64,000 nt of DNA, taken from positions 124,001 to 188,000 of the forward strand of contig CBDCWT010000047.1 of NCBI GenBank assembly GCA_965223305.1, given 5' to 3'. The notes under the pieces are model-generated. The model ran no database searches, was not told where the DNA came from, and saw only the letters and a program-made list of their open reading frames with translations. A program made the translations under genes and the position numbers. Shown piece after piece: positions 35,978 to 45,516 of the stretch; within the stretch, counting starts at the first letter, position 1; each line of letters opens with the position of its first letter. This DNA comes from CBDCWT01 sp965223305. GTDB taxonomy: Bacteria; Planctomycetota; Planctomycetia; Pirellulales; Pirellulaceae.

Positions 35978-37156
35978 TCAGGCGGCGGCCGCTTGCTGAG
36001 CTCCGTAGAATTCCGCGATCCGGCCCACGACCACTCTTTGCTGGTCGAGTCGCAGACCTGGAAAGATCGGCAGGCTAAGAACTTCCTCTGCAGCGCGTTC
36101 GGTCTCAGGCAATCCCTGTGACTCGTAGCCGATCTCTTGAAAGCACTCTTGTCGATGCAGCGGGCAGGGATAGTACACTTCGCTGGCCACCCCAGCCCCT
36201 GTCAGGTAGGCACGTAGCGCATCGCGGCGCCCATCGGGGATGCGGATCGTGTACTGGTTCCAGACGTGCCGGCAGCCGCTTCCTTCCACCGGCAGAGTGA
36301 GGATGTCTTCCAACCCTGCGTCCGAGAACAGCTGCGAGTAGCGGGCTGCATGTTCGCGCCGTTGCTGCGTCCAGTGTTCCAGCCTCTCGAGTTTGACGTT
36401 CAACGCTGCTGCTTGAATCGAGTCCAGTCGGCTGTTGATGCCCACTACCTGGTGATAATAGCGAGGCTTCATACCGTGTGCTGCCAATAGCCGCAGCCGC
36501 TGCTCCCAGTCGTCACTGTTGGTTGTCAGCATACCACCGTCGCCACATCCCCCTAGATTCTTGGTGGGGTAGAAGCTGAAGCAGCCGACATCTCCCCATC
36601 CACCGGCGGGCCGGTTCTGGAAGCTGGCGCCGATCGCTTGTGCAGCGTCTTCAATGATGGAGATCTCATAGCGCTTTCCCAGCTCACAGAACTTATCCAT
36701 GGCCGCACACTGACCGAACAGATGCACGGGGAGGATTGCCTTGGTGCGGGAGCTAATCGCGGCCTCCGCTAGAATCGGATCTAGATTAAACGTCACGGGG
36801 TCGATGTCGACAAACACCATCTTGGCGCCCAGCCGCGTGACGGCGCTTGCCGTGGCAAAGAAGGTAAAACTCGGCAAGATGATTTCGTCGCCCGGCCCGG
36901 CCGCGCACGCCATCAAGCTCAACAACAAAGCGTCGCTGCCGGAGGCACAAGCTACGCCGTATGCATTTCCGGTGAGTGCTGCTAGGCGTCGCTCGGCCTC
37001 GACCACATCGGCTCCGTGCAGGAAACGTCCCGACTCGATCACCGAGCTGATGCGGGCCAGGAGATCTTCTTGCAGGTCACGGTTGTCACCGACGATGTCC
37101 AGCAGCGGGACCTGCTGCGGTTCGTAGGCGATGCCACGCACTTTCGATTCCATCAT
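35978..37156 (-). CDS. DegT/DnrJ/EryC1/StrS-type aminotransferase
   Basis: A 392-residue PLP-dependent aminotransferase of the family that makes amino sugars for cell-surface glycans. Visible features are GVACASGSDALLLSL (cofactor phosphate site), IIEDAAQAIGA (Asp contacting the pyridine nitrogen), and CFSFYPTKNLGGCGDGGMLTT, which contains the Schiff-base Lys in the PTKNLG motif. This motif and the length place it with sugar aminotransferases such as those acting on UDP- or dTDP-keto sugars. No sugar nucleotide gene is adjacent, so the substrate is unknown. It is convergent with hisS. Confidence 0.9.
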   Translation of the reverse strand: MMESKVRGIAYEPQQVPLLDIVGDNRDLQEDLLARISSVIESGRFLHGADVVEAERRLAALTGNAYGVACASGSDALLLSLMACAAGPGDEIILPSFTFFATASAVTRLGAKMVFVDIDPVTFNLDPILAEAAISSRTKAILPVHLFGQCAAMDKFCELGKRYEISIIEDAAQAIGASFQNRPAGGWGDVGCFSFYPTKNLGGCGDGGMLTTNSDDWEQRLRLLAAHGMKPRYYHQVVGINSRLDSIQAAALNVKLERLEHWTQQRREHAARYSQLFSDAGLEDILTLPVEGSGCRHVWNQYTIRIPDGRRDALRAYLTGAGVASEVYYPCPLHRQECFQEIGYESQGLPETERAAEEVLSLPIFPGLRLDQQRVVVGRIAEFYGAQQAAAA

Positions 37157-37420
37157 CGTTCAACCACCTCCGCGAAGCTTCCTGCTACAGACATTCCTTG
37201 CCAGCGCAAGCTTTTTCAGGTTGAGCTGCCGTCAATCAGAACCTACAGCGTAACGGTGGAACCGACGAGCGCTGCGGCCTCCGACTCTGCGCTGAGGAAG
37301 GCTCGGCAACTTCTGAGTTCGCCATTGAATGATTCGTCCGAGTTCTCCCGGCATTGAAAGGGCGGCAACGATAGATGGGGACGCAAGCTGCGTCAATAGC
37401 TCGTGGAGCGACCAGCTAGC

Positions 37421-37601
37421 CTATCCCGAATTATTCATGAGCGATCTGCTGCGAGGTCGTAAGTCCATCCGTGGCTTCGTCATGCTTCACAATTCTCCCT
37501 CGACGTATTGCTTCAATACGCCTGCGGAAGAATTGCTCGCCTTCCTTGCCACGAACGTACTTACAACCTCTCGCCACGATCTTCATGAATAATCCGGGCT
37601 A
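37421..37601 (-). mobile_element. Dispersed palindromic element A, copy 5
   Basis: Flanked by CTA at 37421-37423 and 37599-37601. Both 51-codon frames are open. On the plus strand the frame starts at the ATG 37437-37439 and ends at the TAA near 37592. Differs by C for G in TCTCGCCACG. Confidence 0.9.
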
Positions 37602-37712
37602 TTCTGCCAGCTGTTCGGGCTAGCAGGCTGTCGATTTTCCCGACGCGCCTACTTTGAAGTGGTGCCTTTCGGCGTCCGGCAGGGACAACATGTCGAATCG
37701 CCGCGCTTTTCG

Positions 37713-37782
37713 TAACCCGAAGCGTCAGCGAGGGGGAGTTGGTGTACCATCGCAAGTCAGTCCCTCGCTTACGCTTCGGGTT
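37713..37782. repeat. Family-D inverted repeat, uninterrupted copy
   Basis: TAACCCGAAGCGTCAGCGAGG on the left is nearly complementary to CCTCGCTTACGCTTCGGGTT on the right, separated by about 28 bp. Similarity to the copy near 43.3 kb extends outside the arms on both sides (from about 37676 to about 37815). This copy shows the site into which element A inserted in the other copy. Confidence 0.85.
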
Positions 37783-37891
37783 CCGATTGGGGTGAAATGC
37801 GCCACATCAATACCTACGCTTCGGTTCCGATCGAGGCGAAACGGGGAACTTCGCACCCGACAGTTCGCGTTTGACGTCATCGTGACGGCCG

Positions 37892-40413
37892 TCACCAGGC
37901 TCGGTCGAGATGGTTCAAGACTGACGCTTCGGGATGCGACCGGGCGCCTCCTTCGGAGTCATCGGGGCTCTCCGCTGCGATCTGACGAAAACGGGTGATG
38001 GCCCGATCGAATGCAGCCTTCGCAGCGGGACGTTCGTGCGGGGCGATCCGCCGCTCGCGGTTCTTCCCACAGCAGCTCAATGGTCTCGATACACCACAAG
38101 GCACTTTTCCGAGACGCGCGGATTGGCTGGCCGTCAACTACTTACGTTGACCGGATTGGTATGCAGCTGCGGAAAGTGCCGCAAAAGCAACCCAACTGCT
38201 CCCCGGGGATGTGAACGTCGAACTCTAAGGAGTGTATCGCGCCGTCCGCCGGCACCTCCTGGCTGGCGACCGCTCGCCCGTTCACAATCAACTCGACTTT
38301 CCGTAGGCCATCCCGTTCGACCTGTTCGAGTCGTTCGCCATGCAGCACGACGGTATCTCCCGCGACACGTGGTCCGGCGGGTGCCGCGACGTTGCCGTGG
38401 GCAACGGCGCGCGGAGTCTCGGCGCCGAAGGCAACCTGCGCCGCAACGTGCACCTGACCAGGGCTCCTGCAACTCGAGATCCTGCGTACCCGGAGCGCGG
38501 CCGCTCACCGAAAACTGCAAGGCGTGGGCATATCCATCCGAAACATATGACTTGCCCGCTGCTAGGGCGCGAACCCAGGCATCGAAATCGACGCGCTCGA
38601 CTGCTCCCAGCTGCACATAAACACGGCCCTGCCCCACCCGCCGGCCACTCATGCAGGGGAAATCGGTTTCGCCCCTGACCTTTAACGGGAAACCACAGTT
38701 CAGCAGATGGTACCAGGTGTTCCACTCCTGGATGCGTCGCGTGTCCATCGCGCTGATAAAGTCACAGACACCCTCCACCACACTCACACAGATTTCCATT
38801 GCACCCACGGCCGTTCATTTGGGGCACGGCCAAGTTGGGCAGTTGGTCCGCCGCGCGGTCGATGCTCTCGATGAGCTCGGCGCGACTTAGCCGCCGGTCC
38901 CGGTCAGTATCGATCGCCTCAAACCGATCGGGCAGCAACGAGTTCTCTGCCTCTGTGTGTTCCACAAACCCGTTTTGATCCCGGTCCGATTCCGCGAACA
39001 AGCGTCCTGCGGCTGACCTCCGGATCGATCCACAAGCCGCTGGCCGAGTGTGCGTAGCCGGTGACACCGCCTTGCTCCTTCGCCCACCGCATGACCGGTG
39101 TGGTCCAGGTCGGCCAACCCTCGGTCGTGCCCTGTGATCCTGGATAGGTCTGATTGCGGAGATTCAGCAGACAGACATGACCCAGCGCCTGCGATCCAAA
39201 GCCGCTGATCTCCAGATCGTATTTCAGGATACTCCAACGTTCACTCACGTTGTCCACCTGCGGCGAGAAGAACCGTCGCTGAAAATCGAAACAGGGTCCC
39301 CACGTCAGCACACAGCCGACGTTTAGACCTTCACCCTTGACCTGGCGAAACATGTCCGAGGGCGTTACGCCTTCTGTGGGGCTCGTGTAGTGGGCGCATC
39401 CCGCAGCGTGAATATGATGGTCGCCACTGAAAAAGCCGTAGGCCTGGGGATCCACCCACCGCTCGAGGCCGACCGTTAGCTCGGCGGGACCGGTGGAGGG
39501 CACGTCGATTCGTCGCGTGATCACGCGATACTCAGGTCCGCGGCTGGATCGCATTTCTAGCGGACCGGGAGGCAGCAGCACGACTTCCCGATCAGCACGA
39601 TAGATGTGGGGCTGGAAGAACAGGTCTGGAGCAAGGCGCTTCGCCTGAGGAGGGTAGACATGGCCCAACCGGTCGCGAAAGACCAGACGGGCGGTCGTCG
39701 GCGCTCCTCGCTCGTCGCGGATGTTCAGTTTGACGGCAATCGCCGGCCGGATCTCGAAGAGCACGGGGACCTCGCCTCGAAACCCCAGATCTTGATTTCC
39801 CTGGCCGATGTCAAACCCTATCGTTGCTTCGCGCCGACCTGCTTCGCTGCTGTAGATCAGCGCGATGGGCGTATTCGACTTCCAGCCCGCTCAGTTGGCC
39901 GGTCATGGGCGGCGCCGAAAAGACCTCGACGCTCAAGAATCGGTCCGTAGCTTGAGCCGTGTTTTGGTTTTCGCGGAGCATCGGTTGCTGCTGCCGTCGC
40001 ATGCTCAACTCGCTTACTCCTGAATAGACGGCACCTGCCTGCTTGCTGACGATGCGCAGTCGCGGCGTGCCAGTACTTTGGTTGAGCACCTTGATCAGCA
40101 CCGGAGTAAATCCCAGCTTGCTGCAGCTGGGCCTGTGAGGGGCCGCGGCCCACCTTGACCCGGGACTCGGGGTTGATCTGCACCGGTCAACAACACTTGC
40201 GGCGTCGAGCATCTGTTGGAGGGCTTCGGCGTCACGGCGTCCCGCCGCTGCACGGAGCTGCTCGCCCAGCTCATTGGGCAGCGGCCGGCCGAGGTAGTCC
40301 AGAGCAGTCAGCAAACGGAGAACGTTCGCAGCCAGTGGCTGACCCTCGACCTCTGCGATCGGCAGCTGTGCGGGTAGGGCCGGCGGTACGATCGTAAGCA
40401 ACACGAGCAGCAA
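37892..40413 (-). pseudogene. CehA/McbA-type metallohydrolase gene, split by many frameshifts
   Basis: One gene of about 840 codons can be followed only by switching frames repeatedly. From the start: signal peptide (LLLVLLTIVPPALPA, near 40413), a beta-rich region (VQINPESRVKVGRG, then PVLIKVLNQSTG), then VLFEIRPAIAVKLNIRDERG and the PHP-type metal motif YGFFSGDHHIHAAGCAHY near 39360-39430. An EF-hand-like insert follows (SDRDQNGFVEHTE and DTDRDRRLSRAELIE, near 38890-39000), then LNCGFPLKVRGETDFPC and a C-terminal part ending near 37892 (RPAAKAAFDRAITRFRQ). Apparent indels occur near 40190, 40108, 39870, 39020 and at several points below 38.8 kb. Either sequence errors or decay explain this; the residue content between breaks is well conserved. 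Confidence 0.7.
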
Positions 40414-40574
40414 CCCCGCGCGGTGCGTCCACGCCCGGCGGGGCGTTTCGTATTACAGTCCAACGGGCGTTTCGCGTTGTCGTAGTGATTGGTTCCAAAG
40501 TGATCTTCCTACGAGGGGGTGGTGTGGGATCGTTCCACCGTGCGTGTCGTAACCACAAGCTAGCCAATGTAGTA

Positions 40575-40591
40575 GGCACACTCCGTGTGCC
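40575..40591. repeat. Short perfect hairpin GGCACAC-TCC-GTGTGCC
   Basis: A 7-bp perfect stem with a 3-base loop, inside TAGTAGGCACACTCCGTGTG. Its compact form resembles short intergenic palindromes common in planctomycete genomes, as I recall. Only one copy was seen here. Confidence 0.6.
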
Positions 40592-40763
40592 GTAACCCGT
40601 GGGACTGACCTGTAACACTAGATGGACGTCGGGCGGGTCTGATACCGCAGGGCCCTGCTCCTTCATGGGCCTCATTGCTTTCTGGACGCGCCGGAGCTAC
40701 AATCCAGGCCTAAATCAGGGATTTGCGGCCGCTTGCAGCCTTTACTGCTAAAGTGCCATGAGT

Positions 40764-40800
40764 AAGCTGCGGCGTTCGGACGACGCAGCTTTATTTTTTT
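40764..40800 (+). terminator. Intrinsic terminator-like hairpin upstream of the Cys/Met enzyme operon
   Basis: AAGCTGCG (40764-40771) pairs with CGCAGCTT (40784-40791), with an inner CGT-TCGG-ACG stem-loop, followed directly by TTATTTTTTT. The T-run is on the plus strand and no plus-strand gene precedes it for about 4.8 kb. It lies 80 bp upstream of the ATG at 40881, so it could act as an attenuator in the leader of that operon. Confidence 0.7.
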
Positions 40801-40880
40801 GCATGTCGTTTTTGCGTTTGCTGCAACCGCTCCGCGAATCTTAGTACCTCGTCTGAAGATGCGCCGCGGAGCCCCCTCGT

Positions 40881-42089
40881 ATGCAGTCCAACGAGTCCGA
40901 AAGTCAAGCCGGTCGCGGCCGCCAAGGCGATTCAACGCGCGCCGTTCACGCTGGTGAACTACGGCAGAAAATCGGGGACTCCATCACCGACCCGATTGTT
41001 TGTGCGTTAACGTTTACCTTCGAGAACACGCAAACGGTTATCGATTATATCGAAAAAAAACTGCCCCGCGAGGAATACGGCCGCTACGGCAATCCAGGCG
41101 AGCGGGTTGCCGAACGAAAGCTTGCTGTGCTCGAGGGCGGTGCGGAGGCGTTGCTGTTCTCCAGCGGTATGGCGGCGATCGTCGGCTTGCTCATGAGCAA
41201 GCTGAACTCCGGCGATGAGGTGGTTTTCTTTGACGAGTGTTATCACCGTAGCCGCGAATTCTGTGTTAAGCACCTCTCTCGATTTGGTGTCGTGACGCGG
41301 CAGGTCCCAGCGTGCGACTACGACGCAATGGAGTCGGCCATTAACAGCCGCACCAAGCTGCTCGTTAGTGAATCGCCCACCAACCCGCATCTGAGCATCG
41401 TCGACTTGGAGCGCTTTGTTGAGGTAGGCCGCCGCACTCAGGTGGAAACGCTGATCGATGCCACATTGGCCACACCCTACAATGTGCGTCCGCTGGAGCA
41501 TGGTGTCGACTACGTGCTGCACTCGGCGACCAAGTATCTGGGCGGCCACAACGATTTGTTGGCTGGCGCGATCATCGGTTCGGCAGAGAAATTGGAGAGC
41601 GTCCGTAACCTGCGTGGCATCATGGGCGCGATCAACTCCCCCCACAACGTCTACCTACTGACCCGCGGATTGAAGACCTTCGAACTGAGAATGCAGCGTC
41701 AGAACGACAACGGTCAGGCGATTGCCGACTTTCTGGTCCAGCACCCGAGGATCGAGAAAGTCTACTATCCGGGCTTGCCGTCGCACCCCTACCACGAGGT
41801 TGCCCGCCGCACCATGCGGGGTTTCGGCGGGCTGGTTACCTTCTTGATCAAGAACGCTGACTGGCAGGCCACCGCGCAAGTTGTCGATGCGGTGCACATA
41901 CCCAGAATTGCACCTAGTCTGGGGGGCGTCGAATCGCTCATCGAGCAGCCGATGGTGATGAGCTACTACGAGTGCACACCCGAAGAACGGCGGCAGTTTG
42001 GGATCCCAGACAACATGATCCGCCTGTCGTGTGGCGTGGAAAACGCGAGCGACCTGATCGAGGATCTGACACAGGCGCTGCAGCAATGA
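40881..42089 (+). CDS. Cys/Met-metabolism PLP enzyme (cystathionine gamma-synthase-like), first of pair
   Basis: A 402-residue PLP-dependent trans-sulphuration-type enzyme. Landmarks: YGRYGNPGERVAERKLA, LLFSSGMAAIVGLLM, the ESPTNPHLSIVDL segment, and the cofactor Lys in HSATKYLGGHNDLLAG. The C-terminal SLGGVESLIEQPMVMSYYE is typical. Such enzymes make or break cystathionine or act as O-acylhomoserine sulphhydrylases; the exact reaction cannot be assigned. The next gene encodes a homologue and overlaps by 4 bp (ATGA), so they are one operon. The ATG at 40881 lacks a strong ribosome site; a short GC-rich stem lies just upstream. Confidence 0.88.
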   Translation: MQSNESESQAGRGRQGDSTRAVHAGELRQKIGDSITDPIVCALTFTFENTQTVIDYIEKKLPREEYGRYGNPGERVAERKLAVLEGGAEALLFSSGMAAIVGLLMSKLNSGDEVVFFDECYHRSREFCVKHLSRFGVVTRQVPACDYDAMESAINSRTKLLVSESPTNPHLSIVDLERFVEVGRRTQVETLIDATLATPYNVRPLEHGVDYVLHSATKYLGGHNDLLAGAIIGSAEKLESVRNLRGIMGAINSPHNVYLLTRGLKTFELRMQRQNDNGQAIADFLVQHPRIEKVYYPGLPSHPYHEVARRTMRGFGGLVTFLIKNADWQATAQVVDAVHIPRIAPSLGGVESLIEQPMVMSYYECTPEERRQFGIPDNMIRLSCGVENASDLIEDLTQALQQ

Positions 42090-43238
42090 GATTTCGTACT
42101 CGAGCGATCCACCTAGGCAACCGCTGCGACCCTCAAACCGGAGCGGTGGTTCCGCCAATTCACGTTGCTTCCACCTTTGTGCAGCACCGCGCCGGCGAGT
42201 GGCGTGAATTTGACTACTCGCGGAGCGGCAATCCAACCCGCAAGAACCTCGAAACAACGCTCGCCTCGCTCGAGTCGGGGACCGCGGCGCTAGCCTTTTC
42301 AAGTGGTATGGCCGCGACGCACTGCGTCATGATGTTGTTGGAGAGCGGCGATGAAGTCGTGGCCGGTGCAGACATTTACGGCGGCACCTATCGGTTTGCT
42401 GCACAATATCGTCGATCGTGCTGGCATTACGGTCCGGCTCGTACCAAGCAACGATCTTGATAGCTTGAGCGCGGCAATTACCGACAAGACGCGACTCGTC
42501 TGGCTGGAATCGCCGGGCAACCCACTGATTTCGATCACCGACCTGGCAGCCGCGGCCGAGATTGCTCGACGTCACGGCGTGCTCAGCGCTGTCGACAACA
42601 CGTTCGCTACGCCGGTGCTCACTCGGCCTCTGGAGCTCGGCGTGGACATCGTCATGCATTCCGCGACCAAGTACTTAGGTGGCCACAGCGATGCGCTGGG
42701 CGGTGCACTCGTCGTGCGCGACCAACAGCTCTACGAGAGGCTCTACTTTGTCCAGAACGCGACCGGCGCGACGCTCGCTGCCTTCGATGCGTTCCTGATC
42801 GCCCGCGGACTGAAAACGCTTGATTTGAGAGTTCGCGAGCAGAGCCGTTCTGCATTGCGGATCGCCGAGTTCCTGGCAGCGGATCCGCGAGTTCGGCGAG
42901 TCCTCTATCCAGGGTTGCCCGCGCATCCGGGCCATGAGATTGCCCTACGCCAGATGAACGGTGGCTTCGGCGCCATGCTCAGTTTCGAGATCGAGGGAGA
43001 TTTTCGAGATGCCAAACGAGTCGTGGAATCTACGAAGCTCTTTCAGCTGGCGGTCAGTTTGGGCGCTGTCGAATCGCTGGTCGAGCAGCCTGCGGCCATG
43101 TCGCACGCCAGTTATGCGCGGGCCGACCGGCTGGCCCATGGGATCTCCGACGAGCTGATTCGCATCTCTGTGGGTCTGGAAGATGTCGCCGACCTGCAGG
43201 CGGACCTGGACCAAGCACTCGGCTCTAGCGATCGATAG
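42086..43238 (+). CDS. Cys/Met-metabolism PLP enzyme, second of pair (one frameshift)
   Basis: Homologue of the preceding enzyme: RAIHLGNRCDPQTGAVVPPIHVASTF at the start, YSRSGNPTRKNLETTLA, FSSGMAATHCVMMLLESGDEVV, HSATKYLGGHSDALGGALV (cofactor Lys) and VSLGAVESLVEQPAAMSHASY. This looks closer to classical cystathionine gamma-synthase/lyase (MetB/MetC-like). The frame shifts by one base at the TTT run 42395-42397: reading TT instead of TTT restores YRLLHNIVDRAG. A single-base homopolymer difference suggests sequence error, but real inactivation cannot be excluded. It starts inside the stop codon of the first gene. Confidence 0.85.
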
Positions 43239-43319
43239 GGGACCGCCCCGCTTTCGGTTTTGATGTTGCGATCTTCGCGGCTGGGCAGGTGAAAGCAGGC
43301 GAATTCGCCGTGCATTTCG

Positions 43320-43565
43320 TAACCCGAAGCGTCAGCGAGGGGAGTTAGCCCGGATTATCATGAAGATCGTCGCGAGAGGTTGTAAGTACGTTCGTGGCAA
43401 GGAAGGCGAGCAATTCTTCCGCAGGCGTATTGAAGCAATACGTCGAGGGAGAATTGCGAAGCATGACGAAGCCACGGATGGACTTACGACCTCGCAGCAG
43501 ATCGCTCATGAATAATTCGGGTTAGTGTACCAACACAAGTTATTCCCTCGCTGACGCTTCGGGTT
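43320..43565. repeat. Family-D inverted repeat interrupted by element A copy 6
   Basis: Left arm TAACCCGAAGCGTCAGCGAGGGGAGTTA at 43320-43347 and right part from TTAGTGTACCAAC (43522) to the CTTCGGGTT arm at 43565. Compared with the intact copy at 37713-37782 (GAGTTGGTGTACCA), removing the insert and one TTA regenerates a continuous unit, GAGTTAGTGTACCA. Confidence 0.85.
43345..43524 (+). mobile_element. Dispersed palindromic element A, copy 6 (nested in a family-D repeat)
   Basis: Flanked by TTA at 43345-43347 and 43522-43524 inside the family-D repeat. Left end reads GCCCGGATTATCATGAAG, one T shorter than the other copies, but the 51-codon frames remain open. One coding difference (GTG to GCG) relative to copy 4. 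Confidence 0.92.
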
Positions 43566-43638
43566 ATGATTGAGGCCAAACGCGCAACATCTAAACTTTC
43601 ACTTCCGCTTGGGCGAGCGCCCTCAATCCGCTACTTCG

Positions 43639-43678
43639 AAAAAAAAGATCCGCGCCATGCAAGGACATGGCGCGGACC
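43639..43678 (-). terminator. Rho-independent terminator of the Cys-rich protein gene
   Basis: On the minus strand a 12-13-bp GC-rich stem (GTCCGCGCCATG with CATGGCGCGGAT, loop TCCTTG) is followed by eight T residues. It lies about 50 bp after the stop of the gene at 43730-44515. Confidence 0.9.
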
Positions 43679-43729
43679 TCCCTCCTAGGGTCCGATGATG
43701 GCGAGTTAAACCGCGCATCATCTTGGACT

Positions 43730-44515
43730 TTAGTCTCGGAGCGGATTATCAGGAACGTCATCACAAACCGACCGGTTGTTGGCACGCACCACAACGTGGT
43801 CTTCGCTGTGAGAAGAAACACGCACGACTTTGCCAAGCGGCTTGGCCCGCGAGATTGAAATCCTGCGGGGCGTTTTCGCAGGCGCCGAAACCACAGTAGC
43901 TGCACGATAGACAGGCGCCTTGCGCAACACGCGTGCCTCACTGACCGGGACCGGCGGTGGCGTCAGATCATCGTCGATGAACGGGTCCGCAGGCTGAGCT
44001 GGTCGGAGCGGGGCGTAGCCCCCACCGTAGGATTTGCCACCCTTGCCGCCTGAGCACCCACAGCTCGAACCGCCCGCCAAGCGACGAGAGAACATGGAGC
44101 ACGACGAGGAACCCCCCGACTTGGAATAGGACTTCGACGAGCATCCGGTCGCACAGCAGCGGTTGCAGCTGAAGATTCCTTCGATCATGTTGCCGACCCC
44201 ATTTAATAGAGCCGGGATGAGGCAGCAGCGATTGCAGCTGCCGCAACCTCCGCACTTGGGAACCGAGCCACAACCACAGCGTGGTCCCGCCGCGCACGAG
44301 GAACCACCCTTTTGGACCACCGGGCCTTTTTGCATGGGGGTCATCTTCTGAATCGGGACAGCTTTCTGAACCGGGGCAAGCTTTTGGATCGGATTGCCCT
44401 TCATCCCGATCAGGTGGGCTCTCAAACCGGTCCGCGGCCCTTCACTTCGCGCCGGAGCGCCCGCGACGACCAGCGTCAAGAATGCCATGAAGAGTAACGT
44501 CCTTGTTCGACACAT
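43730..44515 (-). CDS. Secreted Cys- and Gly-rich protein with PxQK repeats
   Basis: A 261-residue exported protein I do not recognise. After a signal peptide (LLFMAFLTLVVAGAPARS) come five imperfect repeats around [P/V]xQK (residues about 42-68: PIQKLAPVQKAVPIQKMTPMQK), then a Cys/Gly-rich region (CGCGSVPKCGGCGSCNRCCLIP, later CNRCCATGC and CGCSGGKGGKS) and a Pro/basic C-terminus. CNRCCLIP is close to CTQCCLIP in the barrel-like protein at 45725, suggesting a shared surface motif. The ATG at 44515 was chosen over 44659 because GGGAGGG precedes it. A strong terminator follows. Confidence 0.75.
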   Translation of the reverse strand: MCRTRTLLFMAFLTLVVAGAPARSEGPRTGLRAHLIGMKGNPIQKLAPVQKAVPIQKMTPMQKGPVVQKGGSSCAAGPRCGCGSVPKCGGCGSCNRCCLIPALLNGVGNMIEGIFSCNRCCATGCSSKSYSKSGGSSSCSMFSRRLAGGSSCGCSGGKGGKSYGGGYAPLRPAQPADPFIDDDLTPPPVPVSEARVLRKAPVYRAATVVSAPAKTPRRISISRAKPLGKVVRVSSHSEDHVVVRANNRSVCDDVPDNPLRD

Positions 44516-44751
44516 CGTATTTCGCCCTCCCCGAGCACTGTTAACGTCAGAAATTGGGCCTAGCGACCTGACCCGGGTTTTCCGATTCAACCCACTTATC
44601 GATACAATGAATCGAACCGTCGCAACGCGATCGATCAACACTTTCGTTTCGACTGTCAAACTCGTTGTAGACTGCCCCTTTTACCGGGCGGCGGTGACCG
44701 CCCTCAGGTCGTCGCCCCGGACTGTCCAATGCCTGCCGAGGAGAAACTCCC

Positions 44752-45432
44752 ATGCTGCCGCTGCTCTTGTCACTGCTTGTTGCCGCCGCCCCGCCTACAA
44801 CCGCCGCAGACACGCAGTTACCGAAAGTGTTCGAGGACGACTTCGAGCAGGGAACCGGCAACTGGCAACCGACCGATCCTGATGCCTGGCGGTTGAGGAA
44901 GACGGCCAGCGGCACCGTTTACAGCCAGTTCAAGAAGAAAAGCAACTACGAGCCACCCTTCCGCAGTCCCTACAACATGTCGCTAGTGCAGAATGTCCGC
45001 GTCACCGATTTCGTGCTGGATGCGAAGGTGCAAAGCACGCACGAAGATTACAACCATCGGGACATCTGCCTCTTCTTCGGGTACCAAGACCCCGCTCACT
45101 TCTACTACGTCCATCTCGGCAAGAAGACGGATGATCACGCGAATCAGATCTTCATCGTGAACGGCGCCCCGCGCACCAAGATCTCGACGAAAACCACCCC
45201 GGGCACCGGTTGGGACGACCAGTGGCATCACGTCCGTATCGTGCGCCGCACCGATGACGGCACGATCCAGGTCTATTTTGACGATATGCAGCAACCGATC
45301 ATGACTGCCAAAGACAGGAACTTCCTTTGGGGACGCGTGGGAGTCGGTTCATTCGATGACACTGGCGACTGGGACGAGGTCCAGCTGCGGGGCCGGTTGA
45401 AGCCGGCGGACGAGGCGAGAGTAAAACAATGA
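44752..45432 (+). CDS. Secreted LamG/concanavalin A-like domain protein
   Basis: A 226-residue exported protein: signal peptide (LLLSLLVAAAPPTTA), then a single beta-sandwich domain beginning VFEDDFEQGTGNWQPTDPDAWRL. The HRDICLFFGYQDPAHFYYVHLG and WHHVRIVRRTDDGTIQVYFDD segments resemble LamG/laminin-type and 3-keto-glycoside hydrolase-like (DUF1080) sandwiches common in planctomycetes. The domain covers nearly the whole mature chain; no catalytic residues can be named. It probably binds or processes carbohydrate outside the cytoplasm. GAGGAGAAACTCCC precedes the ATG. Confidence 0.78.
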   Translation: MLPLLLSLLVAAAPPTTAADTQLPKVFEDDFEQGTGNWQPTDPDAWRLRKTASGTVYSQFKKKSNYEPPFRSPYNMSLVQNVRVTDFVLDAKVQSTHEDYNHRDICLFFGYQDPAHFYYVHLGKKTDDHANQIFIVNGAPRTKISTKTTPGTGWDDQWHHVRIVRRTDDGTIQVYFDDMQQPIMTAKDRNFLWGRVGVGSFDDTGDWDEVQLRGRLKPADEARVKQ

Positions 45433-45486
45433 CTTGTGCGAAGAACAGCGAAAATGAAATAGGTGCAACGTCGCCGCTAACGACCG

Positions 45487-45516
45487 CTCGTAGCCGAATT
45501 CGCCAGAATTTGGCGG
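45487..45516 (-). repeat. Family-B repeat fragment
   Basis: CTCGTAGCCGAATTCGCCAG and AATTTGGCGG match part of the reverse-strand family-B core with three substitutions. It is a degenerate remnant in the 290-bp gap between the LamG and barrel-like genes. Confidence 0.65.

Larger units (their letters stand above)
37157..37891. other. Repeat-rich intergenic region
   Basis: About 735 bp upstream of the aminotransferase. It contains element A copy 5 (37421-37601) and a family-D inverted repeat (37713-37782), followed by a degenerate second copy of the ACGCTTCGG-TTCCGATyG segment near 37816-37840. The rest (37157-37420) shows no gene or structure I can support. Confidence 0.5.
40414..40880. other. 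Intergenic region with two hairpins and a terminator-like structure
   Basis: Between divergent genes. It contains a short perfect hairpin (40575-40591), an intrinsic-terminator-like structure on the plus strand (40764-40800), and an 8-bp complementary pair GCTCCGCG (40829-40836) with CGCGGAGC (40865-40872) just upstream of the next start codon. No known riboswitch consensus was recognised. Confidence 0.5.

Noticed and set aside
38134..38808. Separate plus- and minus-strand ORFs within 37.9-40.4 kb as independent genes
   Set aside because: The minus-strand pieces join into one metallohydrolase when frames are switched; the plus-strand ORFs have no signature.
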